A stretch of 49,473 nucleotides of DNA. It comes from Bacteroidaceae bacterium (GTDB lineage: Bacteria > Bacteroidota > Bacteroidia > Bacteroidales > Bacteroidaceae). The stretch spans positions 1-49,473 of the forward strand of contig JAGCDE010000056.1 of assembly GCA_017651315.1 (NCBI GenBank). The letters are read 5' to 3'. Both the position numbers and the translations under genes were made by a program. The notes below the pieces were generated by a model. It had not been told where the DNA came from, searched no databases, and saw nothing but the letters and a program-made list of their open reading frames with translations. Shown here piece after piece: positions 7,524 through 14,629 of the stretch (within the stretch, counting starts at the first letter, position 1; each line of letters starts with the position of its first letter).

Positions 7524-7531
7524 CAAATATA
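7524..7531 (-). promoter_or_regulatory. -7 box for the 6S-like RNA
   Basis: The minus strand has a perfect TATATTTG at 7531-7524. Initiation near 7518 would give a transcript of roughly 230 bases whose 5' end forms a small GACAA/UUGUC hairpin (7518-7500) before the rod begins. A -33 TTTG is not evident at the usual spacing, so the exact start is uncertain. Confidence 0.45.
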
Positions 7532-7579
7532 CCAACCTCAATCCCTAATAATTTTAGTTTTAACCAACTTTTACCGCCC

Positions 7580-7629
7580 CGTTACGCCAAATGTCACGCT
7601 TTTCAAGAAAACCGTAACGCCGCGTTACG
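7580..7629. promoter_or_regulatory. Palindrome and half-site, candidate AbiEi operator
   Basis: CGTAACG-CCG-CGTTACG at 7613-7629 is a perfect 7-bp inverted repeat. A further CGTTACG half-site lies at 7580-7586 in direct orientation. They sit about 55-100 bases upstream of the abiE -33 element, and also upstream of the minus-strand 6S-like promoter. AbiEi antitoxins of this family repress their own promoter by binding inverted repeats through an N-terminal winged helix, so this is the best operator candidate, though the distance to the promoter is larger than usual. Confidence 0.4.
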
Positions 7630-7682
7630 TAACAAAAACCAAAAACAGCCATAATGGGAAAAGAAAAAATATTTCCATTTGC

Positions 7683-7714
7683 TTGCGATAATACACAAAT
7701 TATGTGTAGTTTTG
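7683..7714 (+). promoter_or_regulatory. abiE promoter with an overlapping inverted repeat
   Basis: TTG at 7683-7685, a 21-base spacer and a perfect -7 box TAGTTTTG at 7707-7714 form a Bacteroidetes promoter. The spacer carries ACACA...TGTGT around 7693-7707, an imperfect inverted repeat placed to let a repressor block polymerase. The leader is about 25 bases before the ATG at 7744. Confidence 0.6.
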
Positions 7715-7743
7715 CAAGTGAATAGAATACTAAGGCTTTAATC

Positions 7744-8547
7744 ATGAGTTTAGCAGACTGGATAGACATACAGGCGCCAAGCGGACGTTACACGTTCTCT
7801 CGGGATGATGTCATGCGGGCTTTTCCGGATATGACAAGTCATTCCATAGACATAGCCGTGCAGCGTGCAATTGGCAAGGGTCGTCTGTTCTCGCCCAGCC
7901 GCGGCTTCTACGTTATAGTCCCTGAGGAGTATCGGCTCTGGAAAGCAGTTCCACAGGACGTGTACCTGGACCGCATGATGCAGTATCTGGGCCGTCGCTA
8001 CTATGTATCCCTGCTCAGTGCCGCCGAACGTCACGGTGCCGCCCATCAGGCCCCCATGGGTTGCCAGGTCATGGTAGAGCCGCCGGTACTGCGTGACAAA
8101 GTCCGTGACGGCTACGCCCTCCGTTATGCCGAGCGCCGTGCCATACCCATGGACTATGTGCAGCGTCTCGAGGTTCCTTCAGGGTGGCTCAACATCTCCG
8201 GTCCCGAACTCACCGCCATTGACCTTGTAGTATATCAAGACCATGTAGGCGGCCTTACCAGGGCTGCAACCATACTTGAGGAACTGGCCATGAAACTTGA
8301 TTTCAACCATCTGGGCACAGACTTTGCAAAAGTAGCGTCAGTCCCGGCATTCCAGCGTCTGGGCTATCTGCTTGACCAAGTACTCCAAGAGACCTCCGTA
8401 GCCGACGGCCTCATGGAACTCATCAAACGCGCAGGCCTCAAGTTCAAGACCGTGCCACTCAAATCAGGTGCTCCAACAGATGACAGTCCCATCTGTGAGC
8501 GCTGGAAAGTGATAGTTAATCAGCAAATAGAAACAGACGATTTATAG
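7744..8547 (+). CDS. abiEi: AbiEi family antitoxin / transcriptional repressor (type IV toxin-antitoxin)
   Basis: The 267-residue product matches the AbiEi antitoxin layout. It has an N-terminal winged-helix part (residues about 1-60, FSRDDVMRAFPDM...IQRAIGKGRLF-like pattern ending FYVIVPEEY), then the conserved core YLGRRYYVSLLSAAERHGAAHQ near residue 80, and a C-terminal helical half with the conserved LTAIDLVVY stretch near 160. In AbiE systems the protein counteracts the nucleotidyltransferase toxin without binding it directly and represses the operon. The toxin gene follows after 7 bases. The pair is known to give phage resistance by abortive infection and to stabilise mobile elements. 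GC content is higher than in the neighbouring restriction operon. Confidence 0.85.
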   Translation: MSLADWIDIQAPSGRYTFSRDDVMRAFPDMTSHSIDIAVQRAIGKGRLFSPSRGFYVIVPEEYRLWKAVPQDVYLDRMMQYLGRRYYVSLLSAAERHGAAHQAPMGCQVMVEPPVLRDKVRDGYALRYAERRAIPMDYVQRLEVPSGWLNISGPELTAIDLVVYQDHVGGLTRAATILEELAMKLDFNHLGTDFAKVASVPAFQRLGYLLDQVLQETSVADGLMELIKRAGLKFKTVPLKSGAPTDDSPICERWKVIVNQQIETDDL

Positions 8548-8554
8548 ACCATTT

Positions 8555-9367
8555 ATGATACAGAGAGCTTTTATCACCCAGTGGGGAACAGTAGTACCAT
8601 GGAGTTCTCCCAGACTTGTAGAGCAGGATCTCATAATCTGCCGTGCACTGGTGTCAATATACACCGATGAATTCCTGGCTAGCCACCTGGCTTTCCGTGG
8701 AGGCACAGCACTTCATAAGCTATATCTAAGCCCACAGCCTCGATACTCCGAGGATATTGACCTGGTACAGGTCCAGGCGCAACCCATACGTGAGACGATA
8801 GACCACCTGCGTGATGCCCTCTCATGGCTTGGCGAACCAGTAGTAAAGCAGAAGAAACACAACAACACACTGGTATTCCGCGTACAGCCCACCGATGCCG
8901 GTGCCGGTGAGATACACCTCAAGGTCGAGATAAATTGCAAGGAGCACTTCAGCGTACAGCCCATGGTCCACGTCCCGTTCTCCGTCCGGAATGACTGGTT
9001 CAGTGGCCAGTGCCAGATACTCACTTATGAGTTTGATGAACTGGTAGGCACAAAAGTAAGAGCCCTGTATCAGAGACTCAAAGGCCGTGACTTGTTTGAT
9101 GTCTATACCGCACTCTGTTCAAACCGCCTGGATCCCGAAAAAGTGATGGCATCCTATGACCGCTACCTGCGTTTCGTAGCATCGCATGCGCCTACATATA
9201 AGGAGTACGTCCTAAATATGGAAGAGAAAATGCAGAATCCCGAATTCCTGGGCGATACCACCGGCCTCCTGCGCCCCGGCCTGGATTTTGACCCCAAAGC
9301 CGCCTGGCAGAAAGTCCATGATGACCTCATAGTACGCCTCCGCAAGGAGAAAGACCTTAAGCCCTGA
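8555..9367 (+). CDS. abiEii: AbiEii family nucleotidyltransferase toxin
   Basis: The 270-residue product has the DNA polymerase beta-like nucleotidyltransferase signature of AbiEii/AbiGii toxins. FRGGTALHKLYL near residues 47-58 is followed by PRYSEDIDLV near 61-70, supplying the Gly-Ser-type loop and the metal-binding acidic residues. A later conserved LVGTKVRALYQRLKGRDLFD lies near 160-182. These toxins bind GTP preferentially and slow growth, most likely by modifying RNA. The gene is 7 bases behind the antitoxin and ends 3 bases before the convergent integrase stop, so the pair is tightly packed with mobile-element machinery. Confidence 0.85.
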   Translation: MIQRAFITQWGTVVPWSSPRLVEQDLIICRALVSIYTDEFLASHLAFRGGTALHKLYLSPQPRYSEDIDLVQVQAQPIRETIDHLRDALSWLGEPVVKQKKHNNTLVFRVQPTDAGAGEIHLKVEINCKEHFSVQPMVHVPFSVRNDWFSGQCQILTYEFDELVGTKVRALYQRLKGRDLFDVYTALCSNRLDPEKVMASYDRYLRFVASHAPTYKEYVLNMEEKMQNPEFLGDTTGLLRPGLDFDPKAAWQKVHDDLIVRLRKEKDLKP

Positions 9368-9370
9368 CCT

Positions 9371-10780
9371 TCACTTGAAGTAATCATACTGCAGCACCAG
9401 TTTCTGTGCTACCTCCAGTTTGTCAGCCCTAATGTACTTCTCCAGAGTGGTAACGCTCTTGTGTCCTGTCACCTTCATGATATCATAAATGGCAATACCA
9501 TCCAGATACATCAAAGTGGCACCGGTACGCCTGGCCGTATGTGTACAGATAAGTTCGTATTTCTTGTAGTACTCCTTAATCACCTGGCCACCGCGGCTAC
9601 CCTTAACCTCAACCACCTCATCAATCCCCGCCATCTTGCCAATCTGCTTAATGTACATATTAATCTTCTGGTCGCTCAAGTGGGGCAGGCCCTTTGGGTA
9701 CTTATTCAGGATAGCACGGACCTTAGCATTACAAGGAATCTCAACCAGTCGGCCGGTCTTCTGCTGGTGAATGGAGATATACGTCATAGGGGTGCCATTG
9801 TTGTCCACCTCTTTAATATTCTCAGGCTTAAGATTGTTGTAGTCAGATACACGCTGCGCAGTCCAAACACCCACCAAAAAGATGTCACGCGCCAGCTCCA
9901 GATTCTTCCCATCCTCCTTCTTTGTAAGGTCCACCTTCTCGAACCTCTCCACCTCCTCACGGGTCAGATAAATGGTATCCACATCCACAGATGACTGTGC
10001 CTTGAACTCAGTGCTCTTATAAGCCGGATTAACCGGATATCCGCGGCTCTCCGCAGCACGCAGCACACACTTCAGCTTCTTGATAAATCCACCTATAGTA
10101 TTGTCAGCATAATGCACCGGCTCATGCTTAGGATCCGCCTTATCCTTACTTATATCCTGGGCCATCAGCCAAGCCTTATACTTTACATAGCAATCCAAAT
10201 CAACATCCTGAAAGTCATAAGTAATACCGGTATCCTTCATGAACTCCTTGAAGTGCCCAAGTGAGTTGGTCAAGCTGAACCGTGACCCCTGAACAAAAGT
10301 CCTTCCATGAGCCAAAGTAGTACGAGTCCCATCCTTCACATCCTGAATGTACTGGTCAATGAACTTAGTCAGAGTCATCTGATGTTTCTTCCTCTCCGCT
10401 TCCTCCCGCGCCAGCTTTCTCTGCTCCTTCTCCTCCTTCTTCTTCCTCACCACCTCAATCTGCTTTGCAAACATAACTTCATGAACAATATTGTCGAAGG
10501 CTTTGTTTGTAAAGTTCATGCCCATCTCATCAACCCTCCTCTTTATCTCCTTGAGCTTCTCCATGCTCTCAGCAAATTTGGGGTTGTTTACAAGGTAATT
10601 ATTCCGGGACAGTTCCGTCTTCAACTCATGATAACGCTTCCAGTCTGACTCAGTCAGATTGAGGCCCGTCACCACTTTCTTTGCATTGATCAGCTCTGTC
10701 ATCTTGTTGCCCTCTCTCTGCGAAATACGCACCCGAACAAGAACCGAGCCGTTTCTCTTGAACAAAAATGAAGTTGCCAT
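9371..10780 (-). CDS. Tyrosine recombinase / integrase
   Basis: The 469-residue product is a site-specific integrase of the Bacteroidetes mobile-element type. It has an N-terminal arm-binding part (MATSFLFKRNGSVLVRVRIS), a long charged coiled-coil insertion near residues 60-140 (rich in KKKEEKEQRK), a SAM-like core-binding domain, and the catalytic domain. Active-site residues are visible: Arg in AQRVSD near 306, HTARR with His 414 and Arg 417, His 440 in TGHKS and the nucleophile Tyr 449 in LEKYI. It is complete and likely active. It lies convergent to AbiE and upstream, in reading direction, of nothing else, so it probably mobilised this part of the island. A diverged remnant of a sister integrase is at 11971-12141. 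Confidence 0.9.
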   Translation of the reverse strand: MATSFLFKRNGSVLVRVRISQREGNKMTELINAKKVVTGLNLTESDWKRYHELKTELSRNNYLVNNPKFAESMEKLKEIKRRVDEMGMNFTNKAFDNIVHEVMFAKQIEVVRKKKEEKEQRKLAREEAERKKHQMTLTKFIDQYIQDVKDGTRTTLAHGRTFVQGSRFSLTNSLGHFKEFMKDTGITYDFQDVDLDCYVKYKAWLMAQDISKDKADPKHEPVHYADNTIGGFIKKLKCVLRAAESRGYPVNPAYKSTEFKAQSSVDVDTIYLTREEVERFEKVDLTKKEDGKNLELARDIFLVGVWTAQRVSDYNNLKPENIKEVDNNGTPMTYISIHQQKTGRLVEIPCNAKVRAILNKYPKGLPHLSDQKINMYIKQIGKMAGIDEVVEVKGSRGGQVIKEYYKKYELICTHTARRTGATLMYLDGIAIYDIMKVTGHKSVTTLEKYIRADKLEVAQKLVLQYDYFK

Positions 10781-10815
10781 GACTACTGAAAATTTTATCT
10801 ACACGGCGAAGATAA

Positions 10816-10850
10816 CAAATATAAATTGAGAACCATCATGGTACCATCAT
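10816..10850 (-). promoter_or_regulatory. Integrase promoter with direct and inverted repeats
   Basis: On the minus strand a perfect -7 box TATATTTG lies at 10823-10816, about 36 bases before the integrase ATG. Just upstream is an 8-bp direct repeat ACCATCAT (10832-10839 and 10843-10850) that also creates the palindrome ATGGTACCAT (10838-10847). The position over the -33 region suits a regulator such as the integrase or an excisionase; this is inference. Confidence 0.45.
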
Positions 10851-11049
10851 TTTTAATGAGCTTAAAGCCCAACAAAAACCGATAAAGACCAAACACGCTG
10901 ATTACCAACCATCTACGCGCCAACGAAAACCAGCCAAAACCGAGAAAACTAATCCCGAGCGGATCACCAGAAAATCGCTTCAGGAGATATTCTGAAGCGA
11001 TTTTCATTTTTAAAAGGTTATTTTTCGTGCCCCATTTTTCAATCACTAC
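10851..11049. other. Intergenic stretch upstream of the integrase with a 13-bp perfect hairpin
   Basis: AAAATCGCTTCAG at 10971-10983 pairs perfectly with CTGAAGCGATTTT at 10992-11004 around an 8-base loop. T-rich sequence follows on the plus strand (TTTTCATTTTT). It may be a terminator or a recombination-related hairpin of the element. A minus-strand frame across it (11046-10795) has a non-protein-like translation and is not called. Confidence 0.4.
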
Positions 11050-11050
11050 T

Positions 11051-11085
11051 AACCAAAAACAGCCAGGCTCTCCGCCCGGCTGTTT
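11051..11085 (-). terminator. Terminator of the MNT-HEPN operon
   Basis: AAACAGCC at 11057-11064 and GGCTGTTT at 11078-11085 form the stem, with partial inner pairing (GGC/GCC). The minus strand continues TTTTTGG after the stem, giving a T run. It lies about 57 bases behind the HEPN stop codon in the same direction. Confidence 0.6.
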
Positions 11086-11141
11086 AACCTGTTGCTTATG
11101 TGTACAATAAAAAAACTGTTATTATCAGCGCATCAGACCGC

Positions 11142-11543
11142 TTATTTCTGTGTGATCATCTGTTTCATCTTGTCCAACAGGGCCTGAGTGGGCTCAAACA
11201 TCGGAGCAATCTTCTCTTCAGTCCAGTCAAACAGGTCATCATAGTCACCGGAACTCCTCATGCTCTGTAGGTGTGACAGCAGACTACCGTCTTCAGGTGT
11301 CAGCAGTCCCTTTGTCACAAAATGCAAGCCTATAGCCCGGATAGCCCCGGCATGAGACTTAAATTGGATATCCTTGTCAAGCAACAATGCTGCAATCATA
11401 TATAACATGGAATAGTATAGCCGGTTAGCCACAAGATTCCAATGTCCCAACTTGGCATTGTCCCTGGCTTCAATCATAGTCATTGCCGACTTCTCAACGC
11501 GATACTCTATTATGCTTTTCTTGTCTTCAATATTCAGTGGCAT
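11142..11543 (-). CDS. HEPN-domain protein (toxin-type partner of the MNT nucleotidyltransferase)
   Basis: The 133-residue all-helical product matches the HEPN family (PF05168/UPF0332 type): an N-terminal helix, then NRLYYSMLYMIAALLL near residues 43-58, a SHAGAIRAIGLHFV helix near 65-78 and GDYDDLFDW near 99-107. In active HEPN ribonucleases the second block carries Arg-x(4-6)-His. Here the Arg is present (RLYYSMLY) but the His position holds Tyr, so classical RNase activity may be lost or use another residue. The start overlaps the end of the nucleotidyltransferase gene by 10 bases, the usual order in MNT-HEPN modules, where the nucleotidyltransferase acts as antitoxin, in characterised cases by AMPylating HEPN. 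Confidence 0.8.
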   Translation of the reverse strand: MPLNIEDKKSIIEYRVEKSAMTMIEARDNAKLGHWNLVANRLYYSMLYMIAALLLDKDIQFKSHAGAIRAIGLHFVTKGLLTPEDGSLLSHLQSMRSSGDYDDLFDWTEEKIAPMFEPTQALLDKMKQMITQK

Positions 11544-11851
11544 AGTTCTATTCCTTCAGATTCAACATTGTGGTAAAAAGATGTCGGTCTGCGTTTCTGC
11601 CATTCCTCAAACGTGTAGATAATAGGTGATACCTGCTCATTATTCTTCCACCCCAGTTCTACAAGCGGATAGGCGTAAACATCATAATCAGAATATTCAA
11701 TCTCCGGTTTGGCCATAAGAATCAGCAGGTCCCAGTCAGATTCTGCGTTAGCATCACCGCGAGCCTGTGACCCAAACAAAACCACCCTGGTGCCTTTGGG
11801 CATCAGTTGGCGGCTATATTTCTTAATGGCATTCAGAAAAGATTTGTTCAT
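11534..11851 (-). CDS. MNT-type minimal nucleotidyltransferase (antitoxin)
   Basis: I start at the ATG at 11851 (MNKSFLNAIKKYSRQ), giving 105 residues; a longer frame to 11902 would begin upstream of the likely transcription start. The signature VVLFGSQARGDANAESDWDLLI near residues 24-45 contains the Gly-Ser loop and the paired Asp of the polymerase-beta fold. The C-terminal part (YPLVELGWKNNEQVSPIIYTFEEW) is typical of stand-alone MNT partners of HEPN proteins. It is first in the operon and overlaps the HEPN gene by 10 bases. Such modules stabilise mobile DNA and can act against phage. Confidence 0.85.
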   Translation of the reverse strand: MNKSFLNAIKKYSRQLMPKGTRVVLFGSQARGDANAESDWDLLILMAKPEIEYSDYDVYAYPLVELGWKNNEQVSPIIYTFEEWQKRRPTSFYHNVESEGIELCH

Positions 11852-11871
11852 GCTCTCATTGTTTTCAGCTG

Positions 11872-11903
11872 CAAGATTACAATTTTTTAGGGGAAATGGC
11901 AAG
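11872..11903 (-). promoter_or_regulatory. Promoter of the MNT-HEPN operon
   Basis: On the minus strand CTTG at 11903-11900, a 20-base spacer and TAATCTTG at 11879-11872 (one mismatch to TAnnTTTG) form a promoter. Transcription would begin near 11865, which supports the shorter start of the nucleotidyltransferase at 11851. Confidence 0.5.
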
Positions 11904-11970
11904 AAATCAATCCTTTTCTTAAAGAAACAGGTGCCTATTTCCCTGTCAAAAAAGGCAATCTACATAAATA

Positions 11971-12141
11971 TCACTTAAAGTAGTCATACTGCAACACCAG
12001 CTTCTGAGCCACCTCCAACTTATCCGCCCGGATGTACTTCTCCAGATTTGTAACACTCTTGTGTCCTGTAACCTTCATGATATCATAGATGGCTATGCCA
12101 TCCAGGTACATAAGTGTCGCACCGGTACGGCGTGCCGTATG
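11971..12141 (-). pseudogene. C-terminal remnant of a second tyrosine integrase
   Basis: The minus strand reads 56 codons and a stop matching the last 56 residues of the intact integrase at 9371-10780 with a single amino-acid change (SVTTLEKY to SVTNLEKY). At DNA level I count 27 differences in 171 bases, nearly all silent. The remnant begins exactly at the catalytic HTARR motif and upstream sequence at 12142 is unrelated. It therefore keeps His, Arg, His and Tyr codons but lacks the rest of the gene. The pattern means an older sister integrase that diverged under selection and was then truncated, not a fresh duplication. It marks the right edge of the island. Confidence 0.85.
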
Positions 12142-12175
12142 GAAACATAGCTTTCAAGGGATTTGTTTCCGCTAT

Positions 12176-12226
12176 TTTGCGTAGCATTCCGATTGTTTGT
12201 ACTTTTGCTACGATAAGTAGCATTTT
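12176..12226 (+). promoter_or_regulatory. Promoter of the XRE regulator with three GTAGCA operator-like repeats
   Basis: TTTG at 12176-12179, a 20-base spacer and TACTTTTG at 12200-12207 form a near-consensus promoter. GTAGCATT at 12181-12188, its inverted form TTTTGCTAC at 12203-12211, and GTAGCATTTT at 12218-12227 lie over the spacer, the -7 box and the start region. This arrangement fits autorepression by the helix-turn-helix protein encoded downstream. Confidence 0.6.
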
Positions 12227-12300
12227 GAATGAGGCATGTAATGTATTGATGCTTGTGCAGCACATAGCCGGGAGGTAATTTTGCAGCAAAAACCAAGGTT

Positions 12301-13149
12301 ATGAAACTATCAGAAAAAATCCGCACATTAAGAAAGAACGCCGGGCTCTCGCAGGAGCAGCTGGGCGAGAAGATCAACGTATCGCGTCAGGCCATCACCA
12401 AATGGGAGAGCGGCGACGGCATTCCCGACATCTACAATCTCGTAGCGCTCTCCAACCTCTTTTCAATCACACTCGATGAGCTTATGGCGCAGGAGAAAGC
12501 CGTGACCGAGAGGCGTTTCCTATATGAGAGTCACGTTGAGTATGATATAGACAGGCTCTGCAAGTTTGACATGAACCTCTTTGTAAGTTCAGAACTCACC
12601 ATACGCGCATACGACGGTGAGAAACTGCAGCTTTACGCCGGGTCGCGTGAGATTAAGGACCTTGACAAGCTGCTCAAGGTCAAGACCGATGACAGCGGCC
12701 GGTCATTTGATGTGGATATCCGAACCAGCCTTGCCAAGACAATATGCAGCAAATCACTCACACTTGAGGTTATGCTGCCCCAGAAGTATATAAAAGGTGT
12801 AGAGGTGGCCGCCAAGACCGATAAGATGACAGTCCGCCAGATAACCGCCCAGTTGATAGAACTTGACACCAATGCCGGTGAATTGACGATCGATGACGTG
12901 CACGGCACTGTTGACATAACCGGAAGCCAGGACATGAAGATAATCTGCACCACCCTTCACGGAGACATCTCGGTTAATCAGACCGGATCGGTTTCGCATC
13001 TGCTAATACCCGCAGGCACGGACATCCGCACGCGCTGCCACGGTATCAACACCCGCCTCATAACCGATGACACCGTAACCGTATCACCCGATGCTCCCTA
13101 CCAGGTGGAGCTCAACGGATTCAGTTCCGAACTCACAATCACGCATTAG
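12301..13149 (+). CDS. XRE-family regulator fused to a DUF4097-type beta-strand domain
   Basis: Residues 1-65 form a classic XRE/Cro helix-turn-helix (KIRTLRKNAGLSQEQLGEKI, then VSRQAITKWESGDGIPD), a pattern shared with SinR-like repressors. The remaining 200 or so residues are a right-handed, repeat-rich beta region (KLLKVKTDDSGRSFDVDIRT, LTIDDVHGTVDITG) like DUF4097, usually found in putative adhesins or membrane-stress proteins. No signal peptide or TM segment is seen, so it should be cytosolic. The gene stands alone with its own promoter and repeats, next to the island boundary. The beta domain may sense a ligand or form oligomers; I do not know its target. Confidence 0.8.
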   Translation: MKLSEKIRTLRKNAGLSQEQLGEKINVSRQAITKWESGDGIPDIYNLVALSNLFSITLDELMAQEKAVTERRFLYESHVEYDIDRLCKFDMNLFVSSELTIRAYDGEKLQLYAGSREIKDLDKLLKVKTDDSGRSFDVDIRTSLAKTICSKSLTLEVMLPQKYIKGVEVAAKTDKMTVRQITAQLIELDTNAGELTIDDVHGTVDITGSQDMKIICTTLHGDISVNQTGSVSHLLIPAGTDIRTRCHGINTRLITDDTVTVSPDAPYQVELNGFSSELTITH

Positions 13150-13220
13150 TGGCATGGGCACCTGCAACCGTCAGAACGGCATCACTGTCCGTACCGTATG
13201 TCCTTAACACAAACGGATAT

Positions 13221-14486
13221 CTAAGAATCTGAGTGTTTGAGGTTTGGAAAGTAGCCAAGCTCCCGTGCCTTGGTAAGCATCTCGGCTGTGTTCCTTGCGT
13301 CAAACTTTGCCATGAGCCTCTGCCTGCGCCACTTGATGGTCTGTTCTGTCAGGCATAACCTCTGTGCAATCTCCTTGCTGGTCATACCGGCAGCAATAAG
13401 AGGCAGCACCTCCGATTCGCGTTCAGTCAGCTCAATCTTCTGCCCGTATCGGCTTCTGCTTACCTCTTCCTTCTGTCCTATTTCAGTAAGAGCCTCGCAT
13501 ATAGCCTCATCGGCACCTGTATTCTCCTTATTCAGCCGGTTCATCCTGCGGCGCATAAGCAGCTGCACCATCAGCACAACCGCAATAATACCCATACTTG
13601 CAGCCAGCATCGACCTCTGCCTTTTCTGCAGCCGCAACGCCTGTCCCATAACATCAAGAGTGGCGATACGGTCATCAAACTCCTGATCCTGATGCACGGA
13701 GTAATACTCATCGGCCTCCTTGAGATAACGCATTGCCTTGACAGTACGTCCCTTCTTCATATAGAGAGCACCCAGACTCAGCTTGGGTGATGCTACCCAG
13801 AGTGAATCACCGGCAGCCTTACCATAGCCTATAGCCTTTTCGTAGCATTCAACAGCCTTGTCATATTCATTCTCATCGGCCCAGATCTCACCCATATTGT
13901 GCCAGAGTATTGCATTGCTCACCTTCCAGTCATACCTGTCAAAAATCTCGCCGGCCCTGGCATAGTAAGCCATAGCCTGGTCAATCGAGTCAATCTCATA
14001 ATACAGATTGCCGATGTTGCCGTACAGACTTGAAGCGGCATCATCAATCTTCTCCTGTGGATAACCGTCCGGGTTGTCCGGTCCGGCTTCACCGGCGGCC
14101 ATACGCTCCAGATAGCCTAATGATACATGGTAGTAGTATATAGTGCTGTCGTATATCTCCTTATTATAGTAGAGCTGTCCTATGAACTTGGATGCCAGGT
14201 ACGGCTGATACAGGGATTTCAGCTCGTTTCCAAGCCAGAATGTCCTGCGTGCCGCATACATGGAACGGTCCGGGTTGATACGTTCATATCCGGACATCAG
14301 TTCAGAATAAGCCAGGCAAACGGCGGCTTTTGTATCAAACGGCTCGCCTGCCAGCCGTTCAGGAGTCCATCCGGCCACCACATTCTCCAATGAATCCAGT
14401 TTCCGGTCACGGTGATCGTTGTACTGTGCATACGTTGCGGTAACGCAAAACAGCAGTAGTGCCGGAATGACGCTTTTTTGCCTCAT
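13221..14486 (-). CDS. TPR sensor with membrane anchor and C-terminal LuxR-type DNA-binding domain
   Basis: I start at the ATG at 14486, giving 421 residues with an export signal (MRQKSVIPALLLFCVTATYA). A longer frame to 14558 adds 24 residues and lies upstream of the likely transcription start. TPR repeats follow (for example AMAYYARAGEIFDRYDW and AVECYEKAIGYG), then one membrane helix near residues 290-310 (ASMGIIAVVLMVQLLM), a basic coiled coil and a C-terminal LuxR/GerE helix-turn-helix (ERESEVLPLIAAGMTSKEIA). The layout puts TPRs in the periplasm and the DNA-binding domain in the cytosol, a common Bacteroidetes one-component sensor design. The HTH resembles the solo LuxR protein encoded divergently at 14630. 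Confidence 0.8.
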   Translation of the reverse strand: MRQKSVIPALLLFCVTATYAQYNDHRDRKLDSLENVVAGWTPERLAGEPFDTKAAVCLAYSELMSGYERINPDRSMYAARRTFWLGNELKSLYQPYLASKFIGQLYYNKEIYDSTIYYYHVSLGYLERMAAGEAGPDNPDGYPQEKIDDAASSLYGNIGNLYYEIDSIDQAMAYYARAGEIFDRYDWKVSNAILWHNMGEIWADENEYDKAVECYEKAIGYGKAAGDSLWVASPKLSLGALYMKKGRTVKAMRYLKEADEYYSVHQDQEFDDRIATLDVMGQALRLQKRQRSMLAASMGIIAVVLMVQLLMRRRMNRLNKENTGADEAICEALTEIGQKEEVSRSRYGQKIELTERESEVLPLIAAGMTSKEIAQRLCLTEQTIKWRRQRLMAKFDARNTAEMLTKARELGYFPNLKHSDS

Positions 14487-14493
14487 AACAACG

Positions 14494-14501
14494 CAAAAGT
14501 A
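14494..14501 (-). promoter_or_regulatory. -7 box placed for a leaderless TPR-LuxR transcript
   Basis: The minus strand has a perfect TACTTTTG at 14501-14494, only 7 bases before the ATG at 14486. If used, the mRNA would begin at or within a few bases of the start codon. No good -33 TTTG is found, so the promoter may need an activator. Confidence 0.4.
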
Positions 14502-14561
14502 GGAAAAACAGCGTTTACAGGGTTTTTTAGGGGCGAAATTCCATCCCCGGAAAGTCATTTT

Positions 14562-14600
14562 TATACTTTAGTATAATTCATATATCATCTGGAATCCAGA
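14562..14600. promoter_or_regulatory. Two palindromes in the divergent LuxR intergenic region
   Basis: TATACT-TT-AGTATA at 14562-14575 and TCTGGA-A-TCCAGA at 14588-14600 are both perfect inverted repeats. They sit between the divergent TPR-LuxR and solo LuxR genes. LuxR-type proteins bind as dimers to inverted repeats, so either product could act here; this is inference from position and symmetry. Confidence 0.45.
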
Positions 14601-14629
14601 GCTTTGCACTGAAAAATCAATCCAAGTGA

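Noticed and set aside
10795-11046. 83-codon minus-strand frame upstream of the integrase
   Set aside because: It crosses a perfect 13-bp hairpin and the integrase promoter; composition looks accidental.
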